Shown here: one piece after another, positions 48,347 to 59,296 of the stretch
Layout: each line of letters opens with the position of its first letter
How positions within the stretch are numbered: position 1 is the stretch's first letter
Source of the DNA: Eutypa lata
Taxonomy: Eukaryota > Ascomycota > Sordariomycetes > Xylariales > Diatrypaceae
Length of the DNA stretch: 64,000 nucleotides
Assembly: GCA_022661535.1 (NCBI GenBank)
Contig: JAKULF010000004.1
Coordinates: 124,001-188,000 of the forward strand
Direction of reading: 5' to 3'
Position numbers and translations under genes: made by a program
Notes under the pieces: model-generated
Seen by the model: the letters and a program-made list of their open reading frames with translations, nothing else
Database searches by the model: none
Told to the model about the DNA's origin: nothing

Positions 48347-51300
48347 ATGTCGTGCAGAGCAGTATGTGATTGCGATTTTCCGCTTGGACTTCCTCTGATG
48401 ACTGACTTTCCCATTTTCCCAGGTCGCCGCGGCTGCTCCATGGGCTCGATCACTCGCCCGGCGTCTCTCGAGTCCACGCCTTCCACGCCTGTCTAGTCAG
48501 CGTCTACCGCGCACAGCCATCTACCAGCACTCACATCGCCATGCCATAAGCACGACAACCTCCCACCGAGCAACCACAGTCCCACATGCGCAAGAGACGG
48601 AATTCCCGTTTACAGACATCCCAATCGAGAAGAAGAAGCCACAAACCTTGACGGAAAAGATCGTACAGCGCCATGCTGTCAATCTCCCAGAGGGGAAGCT
48701 CGTTCGGAGCGGCGACTACGTCCAGATCAAGCCGTACAAATGCATGAGTCACGATAATTCATTTCCTATCATAACGAAGTTCCTGTCTATAGGCGCTACT
48801 CGCATCAAGGACCCGAAGCAGTTGGTCTTCACACTGGACCATGACGTGTCCAACACGAGCGAAACCAATCTCAAAAAGTAGTAAGTAGACCCATGGTCAT
48901 CTTCGGGAGCCTTTCCTCCCGAATAGCCCCCAGGCCTCGCCAAGATATACATGATTTCTGACACTCAATGCTGCAGTGCACACATTGAGGCGTTCGCGAA
49001 GAAGCATAACATCTGGTTCTCGGGGCGGGGAGAGGGCATAGGTCACCAGAGGATGGTAGAAGAAGGCTTTGCTTGGCCGGGGACTTTGTGCGGGCTTCCC
49101 CTATTCTTAGCTTGAAACTACCACTAACAAAGAAATAGGTGCGTGGCCTCAGATTCGCACTCAAATATGTACGGAGGTGTAGGCGCACTCGGCACTGCAT
49201 TGGTTCGCACCGACGCAGCCTCGGTTTTCGCCACGGGGACAACCTGGTGGCAAGTACCACCTACGCTACGTCTAAATCTCACAGGAACATTACCTCCGGG
49301 TGTCACTGGGAAAGATGCCATTATTGCTCTTTGTGGTGTATTTCAGAGCGACGCCCTGAACCATGCTGTCGAGATCTCAGGCTCTGAGGAGACAATGGCC
49401 TCCATTCCGGTAGACGACAGGCTTACAATCAGGTGAGTAACCAAATAAACGCTTGCAAGAACTCGCATCAGATCAGAATCATATTAACAGTCAGAAGCAA
49501 CATGAGTACCGAGGTGAGCTCTCCGAGTTCTTTATTTCCTTTCTTAGCCTATCTCGAGAACTCTTGGTCTCTGGCAATACCATTTTGGTGTACTCAGACT
49601 CTAGAGAGTGCTGCAAGCTCCTGAAACGTACCAATAATGGTGTTTTACTGACTCCAAGTGTTGGATAGTGGGGTGCGCTCTCTCTTATATTCCCCGTAGA
49701 CGAGACTTTGAAGCGCTGGCTTCGTGGCAAGGCCTCCGAGGCAGCAATGCTTGGACTTCCCGCCAAAGATCGTTTCACGCATGAAAGGATCGACGGGCTG
49801 TTCGCCAACCCCTTGCGGGCCGACCCAGGAGCACAATACGTGAAACAACTCTACCTCAACCTCTCGACTCGTAAGTACCGAAAACAAGTCGATGTTCTTA
49901 CCTTTCTTGTTCTACTATAGAACATTCTACAAGATAGGATAAAAAATGGCACACTAACCTTTTTCATTTCACTCGCCTAGTCTCACCATATATCTCCGGT
50001 CCCAATTCTGTTAAAATATCAACACCGCTTAGCGATCTTCCGAAGGATATCAAGGTGGACAGGGCCTATATCCTTTCGTGTACCAACGCCAGAAGCTCAG
50101 ATATTGCTACAGCTGCGAAGGTCTTTAGGGATGCTGCAGAGGCTAATGGCGGTAAGATCCCCAAGGTTGCGGACGGCGTTAAACTGTACCTCTCCGCAGC
50201 TTCGGCTCGTGAGCAGGCGACATCGGAAGAGGCAGGCGACTGGGGAGTGTTGGTAGAAGCTGGGGCTATCCCACTCTTGAGTGGGTGCGGGACTTGTATC
50301 GGTCTTGGACGAGGCTTGTTGCGGCCCGGAGAGGTTGGTATCTCAGCATCAAACAGTAAGTGTCCTCGAAAGCATTATTAAGAGAGCAGTAGCTAACATT
50401 ATCATGTCAAGGGAATTTTAAGGGTAACTCACTTCTAACCTAGCCCAAATCCCACATGACTCTAGCTAACCTGACTCAAGGTCGTATGGGATCCCCAGAA
50501 GCGTTGTGTTACTTGGCCAGTCCTGAGGTCGTGGCCGCCAGCGCCCTCAGCGGGAAGATCTCCGGCCCGGGCATTCACCAGCCCCCAGCCAACTATGCTG
50601 GCGTGGAGTACGGGTACGGCCGCGGGGAGGCCGCATCAACAGACAACCAGCTCGGTGCGATGATCGATCAGTTGGAATCGCTTATTGATAGAGTCGAGTC
50701 TGCTGCAGGCGACGAAACCTCAAAGGCTGCTGTACAGATTCTCCCTGGTTTCCCGGAAAAGATCACTGGCGAGATTATCTTCGTAAGTCATTTTTGGAGT
50801 TATTTTCTGCCCTCTGCGGTTACGTAGCACTAGTGCTTGAAATTACTGGAAGGGTCATGTTCAGGAGCAAAGGCTCCCGAATAACTCCGAGACCTCGCTA
50901 AGATATCCACAAAGAAGCAACTACTGACTCCCAATGCTGCAGTGCGATGCCGACAACCTCAATACAGATAACATCGTAAGTAACTCTCGTCGCTATTTTC
51001 TTCCCTTTGTTGCTAGCTTCATGGCTTGAGATTCCGAAAAAGGGGCATATTCGGGGAGCAACCCCTTCCTCTTTTCGAACAATACCCACACTTCGCTAGG
51101 ATACCTAGAAAGAAGTAATTGTTAACTCTAGATGTTGCAGTACCCCGGAAAGTATACATATCAGGATGATATCACGAAGGAGGGCATGGCGGAAGTCTGC
51201 ATGAGCAACTACGACAAGGAGTTCCGTTCGATCGCTCAACCCAACGATATCCTGGTCTCGGGCCTAAACTTCGGGTGCGGTTCTTCCCGAGAGCAGGCCG

Positions 51301-51665
51301 CAACCGCTCTGCTCGCGAAAGAAATCCCCCTGGTGGTCGCCGCCAGCTTCGGGAACATCTTCTCCCGGAACTGCATCAACAACGCGCTCCTAGGGCTCGA
51401 GAGCCCGCGCCTGGTCGAGCGCCTGCGCGCCACGTTCCCCGCCGACGCCGCTTCCCCTAAGGTGGCGACGCGGAGGACGGGGTGGACGCTCACCTGGGAC
51501 GTGGTCCGGAGCGTCATCGAGGTCCAGGAGGGCGAGAACGGCGACCGCTGGGAGGAGAGCGTCGGCGAGTTCCCGGCGAACTTGCAGGATATCGTCGCGA
51601 AGGGGGGCTTGCCGAACTGGATCAAGCACCAGATCTCGCAGACGGAGGAGGAGGAGGGGGCGTAG
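48347..51665 (+). CDS. LYS4: homoaconitase, mitochondrial
   Basis: Acts in the alpha-aminoadipate route of lysine synthesis, converting cis-homoaconitate to homoisocitrate in mitochondria with a 4Fe-4S cluster. Eleven exons: 48347-48361, 48423-48880, 48977-49087, 49139-49432, 49498-49513, 49669-49870, 49981-50355, 50412-50423, 50481-50782, 50943-50975 and 51141-51665. Phases agree throughout and give 780 residues, the usual length. The N-terminus is Arg/Ser/Ala-rich (presequence), followed by [11 protein letters not shown]. Aconitase marks are [29 protein letters not shown], cluster ligands at Cys399 ([11 protein letters not shown]), Cys468 and Cys471 (GCGTCIG), and swivel-domain [13 protein letters not shown] with [15 protein letters not shown]. 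Exons 5 and 8 are only 16 and 12 nt. Introns 2, 9 and 10 are homologous to each other (see the repeat entries). Confidence 0.96.
48881..48976 (+). repeat. introner-like element copy A (LYS4 intron 2)
   Basis: A 96-nt GT-AG intron. It shares with copy B, in the same order, GGTCAT-TTC-GGAGC, a CTCCCGAATA block, a CCTCGC-AAGATAT block and the 3' end AATGCTGCAG. It lacks about the first 65 nt of copies B and C. GGGAG and CTCCC can pair as a short hairpin. Confidence 0.7.
50783..50942 (+). repeat. introner-like element copy B (LYS4 intron 9)
   Basis: A 160-nt intron, phase 0. It has the TATTTTCT start block shared with copy C and the CTCCCGAATA, CCTCGCTAAGATAT and AATGCTGCAG blocks shared with copy A. 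GGAGC and GCTCC form a 5-bp stem around AAAG. Confidence 0.75.
50976..51140 (+). repeat. introner-like element copy C (LYS4 intron 10)
   Basis: A 165-nt intron, phase 0, separated from copy B by a 33-nt exon. It shares with B a TATTTTCTNCCCT block, GCTTGA-ATT, GGAGCAA, TCGCTA-GATA, AAAGAAG and the end ATG-TGCAG. It is more diverged than A is from B; GGGG and CCCC can pair at the hairpin position. Confidence 0.7.
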
Positions 51666-53077
51666 ATAGATGGTATATACACCTTGTATGATTACCTACC
51701 TTTACCTACATACCAACCATGTATGATAATAACTAGAGAAACCGAGGCTCGGTTGATTGTGAGTTGGGAGTTAAGACCAAAGTAACTAAGTCAGGTACCT
51801 CGATAGATAGACGACGGCAAGAAAAAAGAAAACGGTTCTCTATAATGACTAGGTATCACGTGGAGAACGAATGAACGATTGGCAGTATATGAAAGAGCCC
51901 CTAACCGCACGTAACTAACAACAAAAAAGCTTGCTGTCGGTCGTGGTGGCCAAGGGCGAGCGAGGAAGAGATTCTCGACTATGGCTAACTACGAGGATCG
52001 GGAAACTCCTCACTCAAAATGGGCACCATGACGTGGCATACCTAAACAGCTGCCCGGTGTGCTTTGCAGAGCAACTTACGGGACGTGTGTGCGCTCGCTC
52101 ACTCGCTCGTTCCGGGTGTCTACCCAGCCGTTCTTAAGAGGGTCGCTGAGAAGAGCCGAGGAACGTAACGGTTCATAATGCTTGAACGGCGTCTTCTCTC
52201 GGCTGGCTGTTTCTGTACCCCAATCTACGTAGGTACCTACATACATAGGTAGGTAGTTATTGATGTACTTATGAAGGATAGCCAGCTAGAACTGAGGTCG
52301 TCACGAAAGTACACGGGGCTGTGATTCTGAAGCTGCTGCGAATTGTCCATGATCAAGGGTTACGAGGACGCAGTGGATGCAAGCGGCTGAACTCCACCTA
52401 CCTACCTGGTAGTTCTACAAATACACAGCAACCATATTTTCTACTGGGAAAATAAATAAAATTGCACGGACTACCAAATGAGCGCAGCTATGCAAATCAG
52501 ATATTTGCAGTTCAATACAGCATCTTTGAAGTTATTGGGACTTTTCTTTAATTTATTATTTTAAGGTATTTGATACAACCCTGTATATTTCGTAGCAGGT
52601 TTGGTGTTAGTTAATTCTAACCTAACCATAAGGAGTTACTGCCCTGTATGTAACTATAATGGGTCTTACATAGTTGCCATTTGAGGCTGGAGCTCTGGTC
52701 CCCTAAAATTCAGCTTTAGCATGTGGCTTAGCCGCGCCAAGAGTACATACTACCTTACCATTACCTATTGCCCTCCTGGAATACATAGTTAATCTGGGGA
52801 ATTTTAATATGAGAGGCAATCTGGCCGCATCCTATCCTACCTACTTAAGTTATAGGTAGCGTGTTAGGTAGATCATCAACCAGCCAGCAGCACCGTCAAT
52901 TATTCATTCATTCATTTCCATTTACTTCCTCAACCTACATACATACATACATACATACATACAAACATAACCACGACGAATAATATTCTCTACCACGAGC
53001 CACGACTTTACTGCGCAACTCACCAAATAACCAACATAATAATAAAATAATTTACATCAGCAGCAGCAGCAGCAGCC
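51666..53077. other. intergenic spacer
   Basis: About 1.4 kb between LYS4 and the Sec61 gamma gene. It includes a CATA run near 52941-52963 and a (CAG)n run at about 53058-53075 that directly abuts the next start codon. No gene is seen. Confidence 0.65.
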
Positions 53078-53567
53078 ATGGCCGACCAGATCCTCGACGT
53101 CCCCAAGGACTTCATCAAGGACGGTTCTCAGTTTATCAACCGGTGCACGAAGCGTTAGTTTTCCTCTCCTATCCCATCCTTCTCTCGAGCCTAACCTCAA
53201 GGAGTCGCACCAAACACGATAGATATATACTAACTGGAAGCAATACAGCCGATCAGAAGGAATTCATCAAGGTCTGCCAGGCCGTCGGCGTCGGTTTCCT
53301 GATCATGGGAGCGACGGGGTATCTCGTGAAGCTGAGTACGTTCATCCGTCCATTCTTTCTTCCTTCCTTCCTTCCTTCCTTCCTTCCTTCCTTCCTTCCT
53401 TCCTTCCTCCCTCCCTCCTCTCCCTTTTTCCTTTTCCCTTTCCCCGGGCCATTGACGTGGTCGGCGTAATACGATACGACTACGAGTTTGCAATCAAAAC
53501 CAAACTAACATGTGTCCTCTCCACAGTCCACATCCCCGTCAACAACATCTTAGTCGGAGGCGCGTAA
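53078..53567 (+). CDS. SSS1: Sec61 gamma subunit (protein translocon)
   Basis: The small tail-anchored subunit of the endoplasmic-reticulum Sec61 translocon. Three exons, 53078-53153, 53249-53335 and 53527-53567, encode 67 residues, about the family's usual length. The sequence begins MADQILDVPKDFIKDGSQFI, continues NRCTKPDQKEFIKVCQAVG with the conserved KPDxKEF motif across the first splice, and ends with the membrane helix GFLIMGATGYLVKLIHIPVN and NILVGGA. Intron 2 (53336-53526) holds a long (TTCC)n array. A (CAG)n run sits immediately before the ATG in the leader. The gene is too small and too interrupted to be found by unspliced reading. Confidence 0.95.
53357..53407. repeat. (TTCC)n array in intron 2 of the Sec61 gamma gene
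   Basis: About twelve TTCC units in tandem, followed by TCCC-type units, inside a 191-nt intron. Confidence 0.9.
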
Positions 53568-54368
53568 ACCTGCTCGATTTCTGACCGAATTCCTTTTTAT
53601 CTTATTTACGAGGGTGATGGGGGAGAGAGCGTCTGGTGTCTGTTGTCTGTCTGCATGGTTGGCTGGTTGCTTGGTCTGTAGGAAAGGGTGCAAAAAGAAA
53701 AGGACAACAAAGGTATCAATGGCACATGCGATTTTATACACAAAAATACCACCAATATGAGAGGATAAACATAAGATCAGCTGGCCTTGTACACATGCGA
53801 GGCCTATCATGGGAGATACATGGCTGGAAGGTGCAGGTGCTGGTACAGATGCGAGGGAATGTGGTGGTGCTATTGGCCTAGCCTCCTCTGTCTCGTCGAG
53901 ATACCTACTTAGGTATGCAGAGGACGGAATATCCTGAGATATCTACATGCAGGCAGGGTATTGCCTCTGCCCTCCCTACATACCCTACCTACCTATCTGT
54001 CTCTAAATCACTTTGTACACAATACACAAAATACCAAACACAAACCTAATGAAAGAAGGACTGGCTGGATGAAAAGAGAAAAGGTGTCCATAGTCGTTCA
54101 TCCCTCCATTCTATTAAAAGTCACTCCTACTGCTAGTTGCGCCGAACCGTTCGTGATCCTATACCCATCTCATCGCCTATTCTTCTTGCCTCGTCAGAAG
54201 AAGAGAAAAAAAGGAAAGTCATACGATATGCATACAAGTCATGAAGCTTTTTTTTTGGGGTTTGTTTTGAAAAGAACCCAAAGAGGTAGGCAGGCTGCTA
54301 TACGTCCGTCAAGTCATCATGAATCAATCATCCATCATTCATCAGTCTCTCCAGAGGTCGAGCGTCGC
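53568..54368. other. convergent intergenic spacer
   Basis: About 0.8 kb between the 3' ends of the Sec61 gamma and WD40 genes. Nothing beyond untranslated-region sequence is recognised. Confidence 0.65.
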
Positions 54369-56811
54369 CTAGAAAGCCCAATTACCCCAGGCTTCCCCCA
54401 CATCCTCTTCCTCTTCCTCTTCTTCCTCTTCTTCTTCGATGTCCTCTTCCTCAGACGAGACCGGATCCGAGTCCGGGCTACCTCTTCTCCTCCTACTCTC
54501 GCGCCCCTTATCCTCGCTCACGGGCCTCAAACTATCATCGTAGCCGGCACCCATGCGTGGTTCGCCATCGTCGAACGAGGACTCGTTGTACGAGTGTACT
54601 GTGACCGTGCCGAGGGCGTGGTCCCAGCCATTGAGGGAGGAAGCTAAAAATTGGACGATCAGTAAGTTGAATGTTTTTATCCTCGGCTCGTTTGGAACTG
54701 GCAATCGGAAAGTAAAAGGGGACAAAGCAATAGAAAGCAAGGGAAAAGAAAAGGAAGAGACAGAAGACTTACCAGCGATAGAAGGAGCATTAGGATGCCA
54801 ACTCGCATCCCGAACACAGGTCGACCAGCCCCTAAAACCGCGGCGCGCATGGTGCTGGCGGTACCTCCCCGGCAGGGCGCGCGGGTTCTGCGAGGTCTTG
54901 CGGACGTCGATCTTGGCGGCGATCGTAGCGTCCATGTTGTAGATCCAGACCTTCCCGTCGTGGCTGCCCGAGTACACGTACCGGGAGTCGGTGCTGCCGG
55001 GAGGCGAGAAGTGGCAGCGGATCAGGGTGGAGAGGACCTGGTGGCCCCCGCGGAAGGTCACGACGGAGTTGTCGTTGGGGTGGGGGAACCAGTCGCGGTC
55101 CTCGTAGTGGTTCCAGCGGTAGTCGAAGTCGCTGTGGGCGGTGTGCTGGCGCGGGTTCAGGTGCTCGAACCGCGCCGTCGTGTACATCATCTTGAGGTCC
55201 CACAGCTTCATGCTCTGGTCCTTGCCGTTGCTGAGGACGTACCGCCCGTCGCCCTTGCTGTCGAGGTACGTGAGGCCCTCGATGTGGCCCACGAACGCGC
55301 CGGCCTCGCGCCCGTCCCCCAGGCTCCGCCGGTCCCACACCTTGATCGTCGCGTCGTCGCTCCCCGAGTACAGGATGTGCGGCGACGACTTGTCCGCGAA
55401 GCACACCGCGTTGACGTGGTCCTCGTGGCCCGTCACCGAGTGCAGCACCCGCCGCGACTCGATGTCGTACACCACGATGGAGTTCTGGTTCGTGCCCGCG
55501 ACAAGCTCCCGCCCGTCCCCCGAAAATCGGATCGAGAATATCCCCATCCGCCCGTACCACCCCGCCTCCGCCGTGTCGGTAGCCCGTAGGTTCAGCGAAT
55601 AGGGATCTCCCGTGTCGTTTGGGTCCGTCGGCGCTAGGCAGACGTGGTGTGTGATGGAGGTGTAGGCTAGCCACCTGTTGTCGGGACTTAAAGTTGCGTC
55701 GGTTAATGTCCAGGCCCCGCCGGGGTATTCTACCGTCTTGTAATGCCGCCAGTTGTAGGGGTTGGATGTATCGTACATCCGTACTTTGAAGTCTTTAACA
55801 CAGGCGTAGAAGAAGTTGCCGTCGTCGGAGAATTGGCCGGAATAGACTGGCTCATCGTAGTGTATGATCATCTCCGCATCGGTTGTGGGAAGCATGGACT
55901 GTGTGAATATAACATGGCCAGTTAGGTAAGGGCCAAATAGGAACAAGAGAATGTTGAGAGTGTTATAGAATTCCTTACCTGAGTCATCATGCCTTGGTTT
56001 ATGCGACGGCCTGTTCTATTCCCGATTCCCAGCTCGCGGTCTAATATCCTCCTGGCTAAGCGCTTTTTCGGACCGAGTGTCGAGCTGACTTCACTGGCGC
56101 CGAAGGTTCCCGAGTTCATGAGCTCGGTGCCCCTCTCGCTAGGTACCTTGGGGAATCTATTCGCGTCCAACTGTTGCCGTCGCCGTCTCGGACCCCATGC
56201 GATTTCGTCGTCATCTTCTTCCGCGTTGTCGAATAGCAAGTGCCCGAGGTTGGATCTCCGAAGATACTCTAAAACCTGTCGTTGCGACAATAACCCGGGG
56301 CGCCGGCCTATATATGTTGTGTGTCAGAACCTTAAAACTCGGTGGTCTAGGGAATGGCGGACGAACTAGTTATTAAACTTATCAGCCGTTGTTGTACCGC
56401 AGCTCGTTCGTCTTCGGGGGTGTCGGGGCCAGCTGCTTGGTTTCCGCCGTCCCCGCCTTGATTGACTTCCACTACAAACTCGATATTCCCTTCTTCCGCA
56501 TCTATAGTTGATAGGTCAGCTTCATGTTGGTATGATGGTCATTAGCTTGTAATGTCGCACCATGATATTCGTCATCATCGCCCTCGTTTTCTTCGTCAAC
56601 CTCGGGATCTAGATAGAAGCTGGTGTAAGTGGGCATGATCGATTGATTAGGCCTTCCTAATTAGGTGGTTCTCAGTACCATGGAAGTCTTCGTCTTCTTC
56701 GAATAAATCATCCACCATATCATCTTCATCAATTTCGTACTCAGGGTCGTTTACGTCGTCTAGTTGAAGCTCCCCGCTAACATACAGCTGCCGGGTCTCC
56801 TCGGGCGTCAT
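54369..56811 (-). CDS. WD40-repeat protein, DCAF11/WDR23/LEC14B-like
   Basis: A probable substrate receptor of a CUL4-DDB1 ubiquitin ligase, by homology with DCAF11/WDR23. Six exons: 56811-56679, 56608-56561, 56501-56379, 56307-55979, 55898-54773 and 54643-54369, 677 residues with consistent phases. The N-terminal third is acidic (DDVNDPEYEIDEDDMVDD), then comes the family segment RRPGLLSQRQVLEYLRRSNL. Exon 5 encodes the propeller, with YDEPVYSGQFSDDGNFFYAC, GIFSIRFSGDGRELVAGT, TGHEDHVNAVCF, LYSGSDDATIKVWDRRSL, GHIEGLTYLDSKGDGRYVLS, QSMKLWDLK and VYSGSHDGKVWIYN. The last exon encodes a poly-Glu tail. The two WD-x-R-type boxes support DDB1 binding. GC-rich coding sequence produces two long false frames, one on each strand. 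Confidence 0.9.
54400..54445. repeat. CTT-rich triplet tract encoding a poly-Glu tail
   Basis: A CTT/CTC triplet tract on the plus strand, read on the minus strand as an unbroken stretch of glutamates near the C-terminus of the WD40 protein. Confidence 0.8.
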
Positions 56812-57898
56812 GGTGGTGGGAATTAACTACTAGAGAGGCAAGGGTGGGGTCAGAGTGAGGTCAATGTAGGCGAGACTACTATTTCGGCCTGTCGAAGTAT
56901 TATAATGTGCATTAGGAATGAGCGCAACAAATAACAATTTCAGTGCTCTATTAGGTACGGATAAATAGGATTCTAGGTAGACTAGATTATGTGATGATTT
57001 GAATGTAAGAAAGTGATTCGTGAATTCCGCCTGTACCGCTGATGTAAGTGCAGGTGGGTGATACCATGACGTCCTTTGTAAATTGATTGGCTCGTGGCAT
57101 GATTCTGATAAGCATCTCTAACGTGCCAGCGGGGGGGATTCGGCTTTAACGGATTTATCAGGTGTTGCTTCTTTACAAAGATATACAAATACTAGTTACT
57201 TAAGTACGTAGCAATCCCATTGATTGCCTTCTGTAATGCTGCGGAAATTTTGATTGTGATGGTTTGGGGAATATCTTAAAATGGTATATATTTCCTAACT
57301 GCTACTCAAGTGCTTAGAAGCCATAGGTAGGTCCTGAAGCTATAACCCCGCGCATTGGAGGGATTTCCATCAAGGTACTTCATGTTCGTAGGTATTCAAG
57401 AAATAACCTTTGCTGGCAACATTATCAAGGATAACTAGTTAGTACATATGTAAGTATATGGATATCCGCCAAATAAAGCATTGGTTCATGATTCACTGGG
57501 TACGGAGACATAGATAGGTAGGTAATCGACAAACAAATGATGAGCCAAGGGATCGGAACTCAGAAGCTGTCGGCGATAAGATTCAAGTGCCGCCATCCAT
57601 GAGTTTATTCAATTAAATGCTTATGTAATGCTAGGTGTCTACTAGATCAAGGTATCAAGTGCTAGAACTACATTACGAGAAGACATTTCACGATGAATGC
57701 GCCAACTCTTCACTATGGCATATCAGAAACCATGTAGTAGTAGCAGCAAATTCGACAATTCTAGCGTTCTCTCTTTTCAGTTCATTATTATTTTACCATT
57801 CTTTCTACTTATACGGTGATTCTACCTATGTAGGTTGAAAACTTCACCTAAGTAACTGCTTGTCCATTCCAGCCAATATCAAAAAAAAGTAATCACCA
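56812..57898. promoter_or_regulatory. divergent intergenic region between the WD40 and SET genes
   Basis: A 1.09-kb stretch between two divergent start codons, so both promoters lie here. No element is distinct enough to name and no small gene is seen. Confidence 0.6.
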
Positions 57899-59296
57899 AT
57901 GGATCCTCTCGACGAGCTCATCACCTGGGCCGCCGCAAAAGGGGTGAAACTAAATGGTATCAAACCAGCCCGCATGCCCGGCCGCGGTGTCGGTGTCGTT
58001 GCAACACGTCAGATCGCAGTAAGTTTCATCTCCCCTTCCTGCCTTCCTTCTCTTCTTCCATCTCCTCCCCCCCTTTCTTCCCCCAATATAATAGTTACCC
58101 ACCGTACATACTCACACCACCAAAAGCCCGGGGAAGTCCTCCTCGAAGTCCCCACAACCTGCCTCCGGACAACAGATACGGTACCCAAGGCCCTAGAGCT
58201 TAAGCTCCCGCGCAGCATCTCCGTGCACGGCCTCCTAGCCGCGGACCTAGCGCTCTCCCTGGACCTGGACCCAACAGAGGACCACCAAGCGCCCTGGAAC
58301 GCCGTGTGTCCTACCCCGGCCGACTTCGCCACCATGCCGCTGCAGTGGCCCGCCGAGCTACAAGCGCTCCTGCCGGGGCCCCCCGCGCGCGAAATGCTCG
58401 CTAAGCAGCAGGCGAAGCTGGCGCGCGATTGGGCTGATGCTTCTGCTGCTTTTGCTGTTCCTGGAAACGGGGACGAAGACGACGACGCTGATGATGATGA
58501 TGAAACGCCTTCCCCGGAAGACCACTACCGGTACGCCTGGCTGCTCGTCAACACGCGCACCTTCTACTGGTACGCAGCCGGTACCAGCAGCAGAGGCAGC
58601 AAGGGGCGACCGAAACGGCGGAAAGTGCGCCCCACCGACGCCGACTCTTGCATGTGCCTGCAGCCCGTCGCGGACCTCTTCAACCACGGCGACGACGAGG
58701 CCTGCGGCGTGGCGTTCGACGACGACGGGTACGCGGTGCGGGCGGCCCGGGCGTTCGCCCTCGGAGAAGAAGTGCGCATCTCGTACGGGCGACACCCCGG
58801 CGACTTCCTGCTCGTCGAGTACGGCTTCGCCATGGCGGATGGGAACCGCTGGGATGAGGTCGCGCTCGATGATGTTTTGCTGCCCCGGTTCAGCGCAGAG
58901 CAGAGGGCGTTGCTGGAGGAGGTTGGCTTTTTGGGAAGATATGTCCTCGATTGCAATTTCGATGTGGGTTCGCCGTCGGATGGCGAAGTTGTGTGCTATA
59001 GGACGCAGGTTGCTGTGAGGTTGCTTTGCTGTGGTGATGGTGTCGCTGAGTGGAGGAGGTTCGTCGATGGGGTTGATGATGGGGAGGCTACTCAGGGGAT
59101 GGTGGATGAGCTACTTGAGGAGGTGTTAGAGGAGTACAAGGGGAAGGCTGAGAAGAGGATTCGCGAGATCGAGGGGTTGAAGGGGGTGGGTGAGCCGGAG
59201 CAGCGCGCTGTCCTGACGAAGCGGTGGAAGCAAATCAGGGATCTGCTGGCTGCAAATATAGCGAGGCTGCAGGAGAGGTATGGAGATTCTGAGTGA
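57899..59296 (+). CDS. SET-domain lysine methyltransferase (LSMT/RKM-like)
   Basis: Probably a SAM-dependent protein-lysine methyltransferase of the split-SET type related to Rubisco LSMT, SETD6 and yeast RKM enzymes. Two exons, 57899-58018 and 58127-59296, give 429 residues. The 108-nt intron (GTAAGT...AAAAG) is a multiple of three without a stop, so unspliced reading inserts 36 false residues. Seen motifs are ITWAAAKGVKLNGIKPARMP and the glycine motif GRGVGVVATRQIA, then PGEVLLEVP, an Asp-rich insert near residues 160-175, RYAWLLVNTRTFYW, the SET core CLQPVADLFNHGDDEACGVAF and EEVRISYG. A Glu/Lys-rich C-terminal helix region follows. The substrate is unknown; ribosomal proteins are typical for yeast relatives. 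Confidence 0.88.
   Translation: MDPLDELITWAAAKGVKLNGIKPARMPGRGVGVVATRQIAVSFISPSCLPSLLPSPPPLSSPNIIVTHRTYSHHQKPGEVLLEVPTTCLRTTDTVPKALELKLPRSISVHGLLAADLALSLDLDPTEDHQAPWNAVCPTPADFATMPLQWPAELQALLPGPPAREMLAKQQAKLARDWADASAAFAVPGNGDEDDDADDDDETPSPEDHYRYAWLLVNTRTFYWYAAGTSSRGSKGRPKRRKVRPTDADSCMCLQPVADLFNHGDDEACGVAFDDDGYAVRAARAFALGEEVRISYGRHPGDFLLVEYGFAMADGNRWDEVALDDVLLPRFSAEQRALLEEVGFLGRYVLDCNFDVGSPSDGEVVCYRTQVAVRLLCCGDGVAEWRRFVDGVDDGEATQGMVDELLEEVLEEYKGKAEKRIREIEGLKGVGEPEQRAVLTKRWKQIRDLLAANIARLQERYGDSE

Noticed and set aside
54795..55674. Long open frames (264 and 280 codons) on both strands inside the WD40 gene
   Set aside because: They are shadows of a GC-rich coding exon: highly biased Arg/Pro/Val/Gly composition, no domain, and the true frame has clear WD40 motifs.
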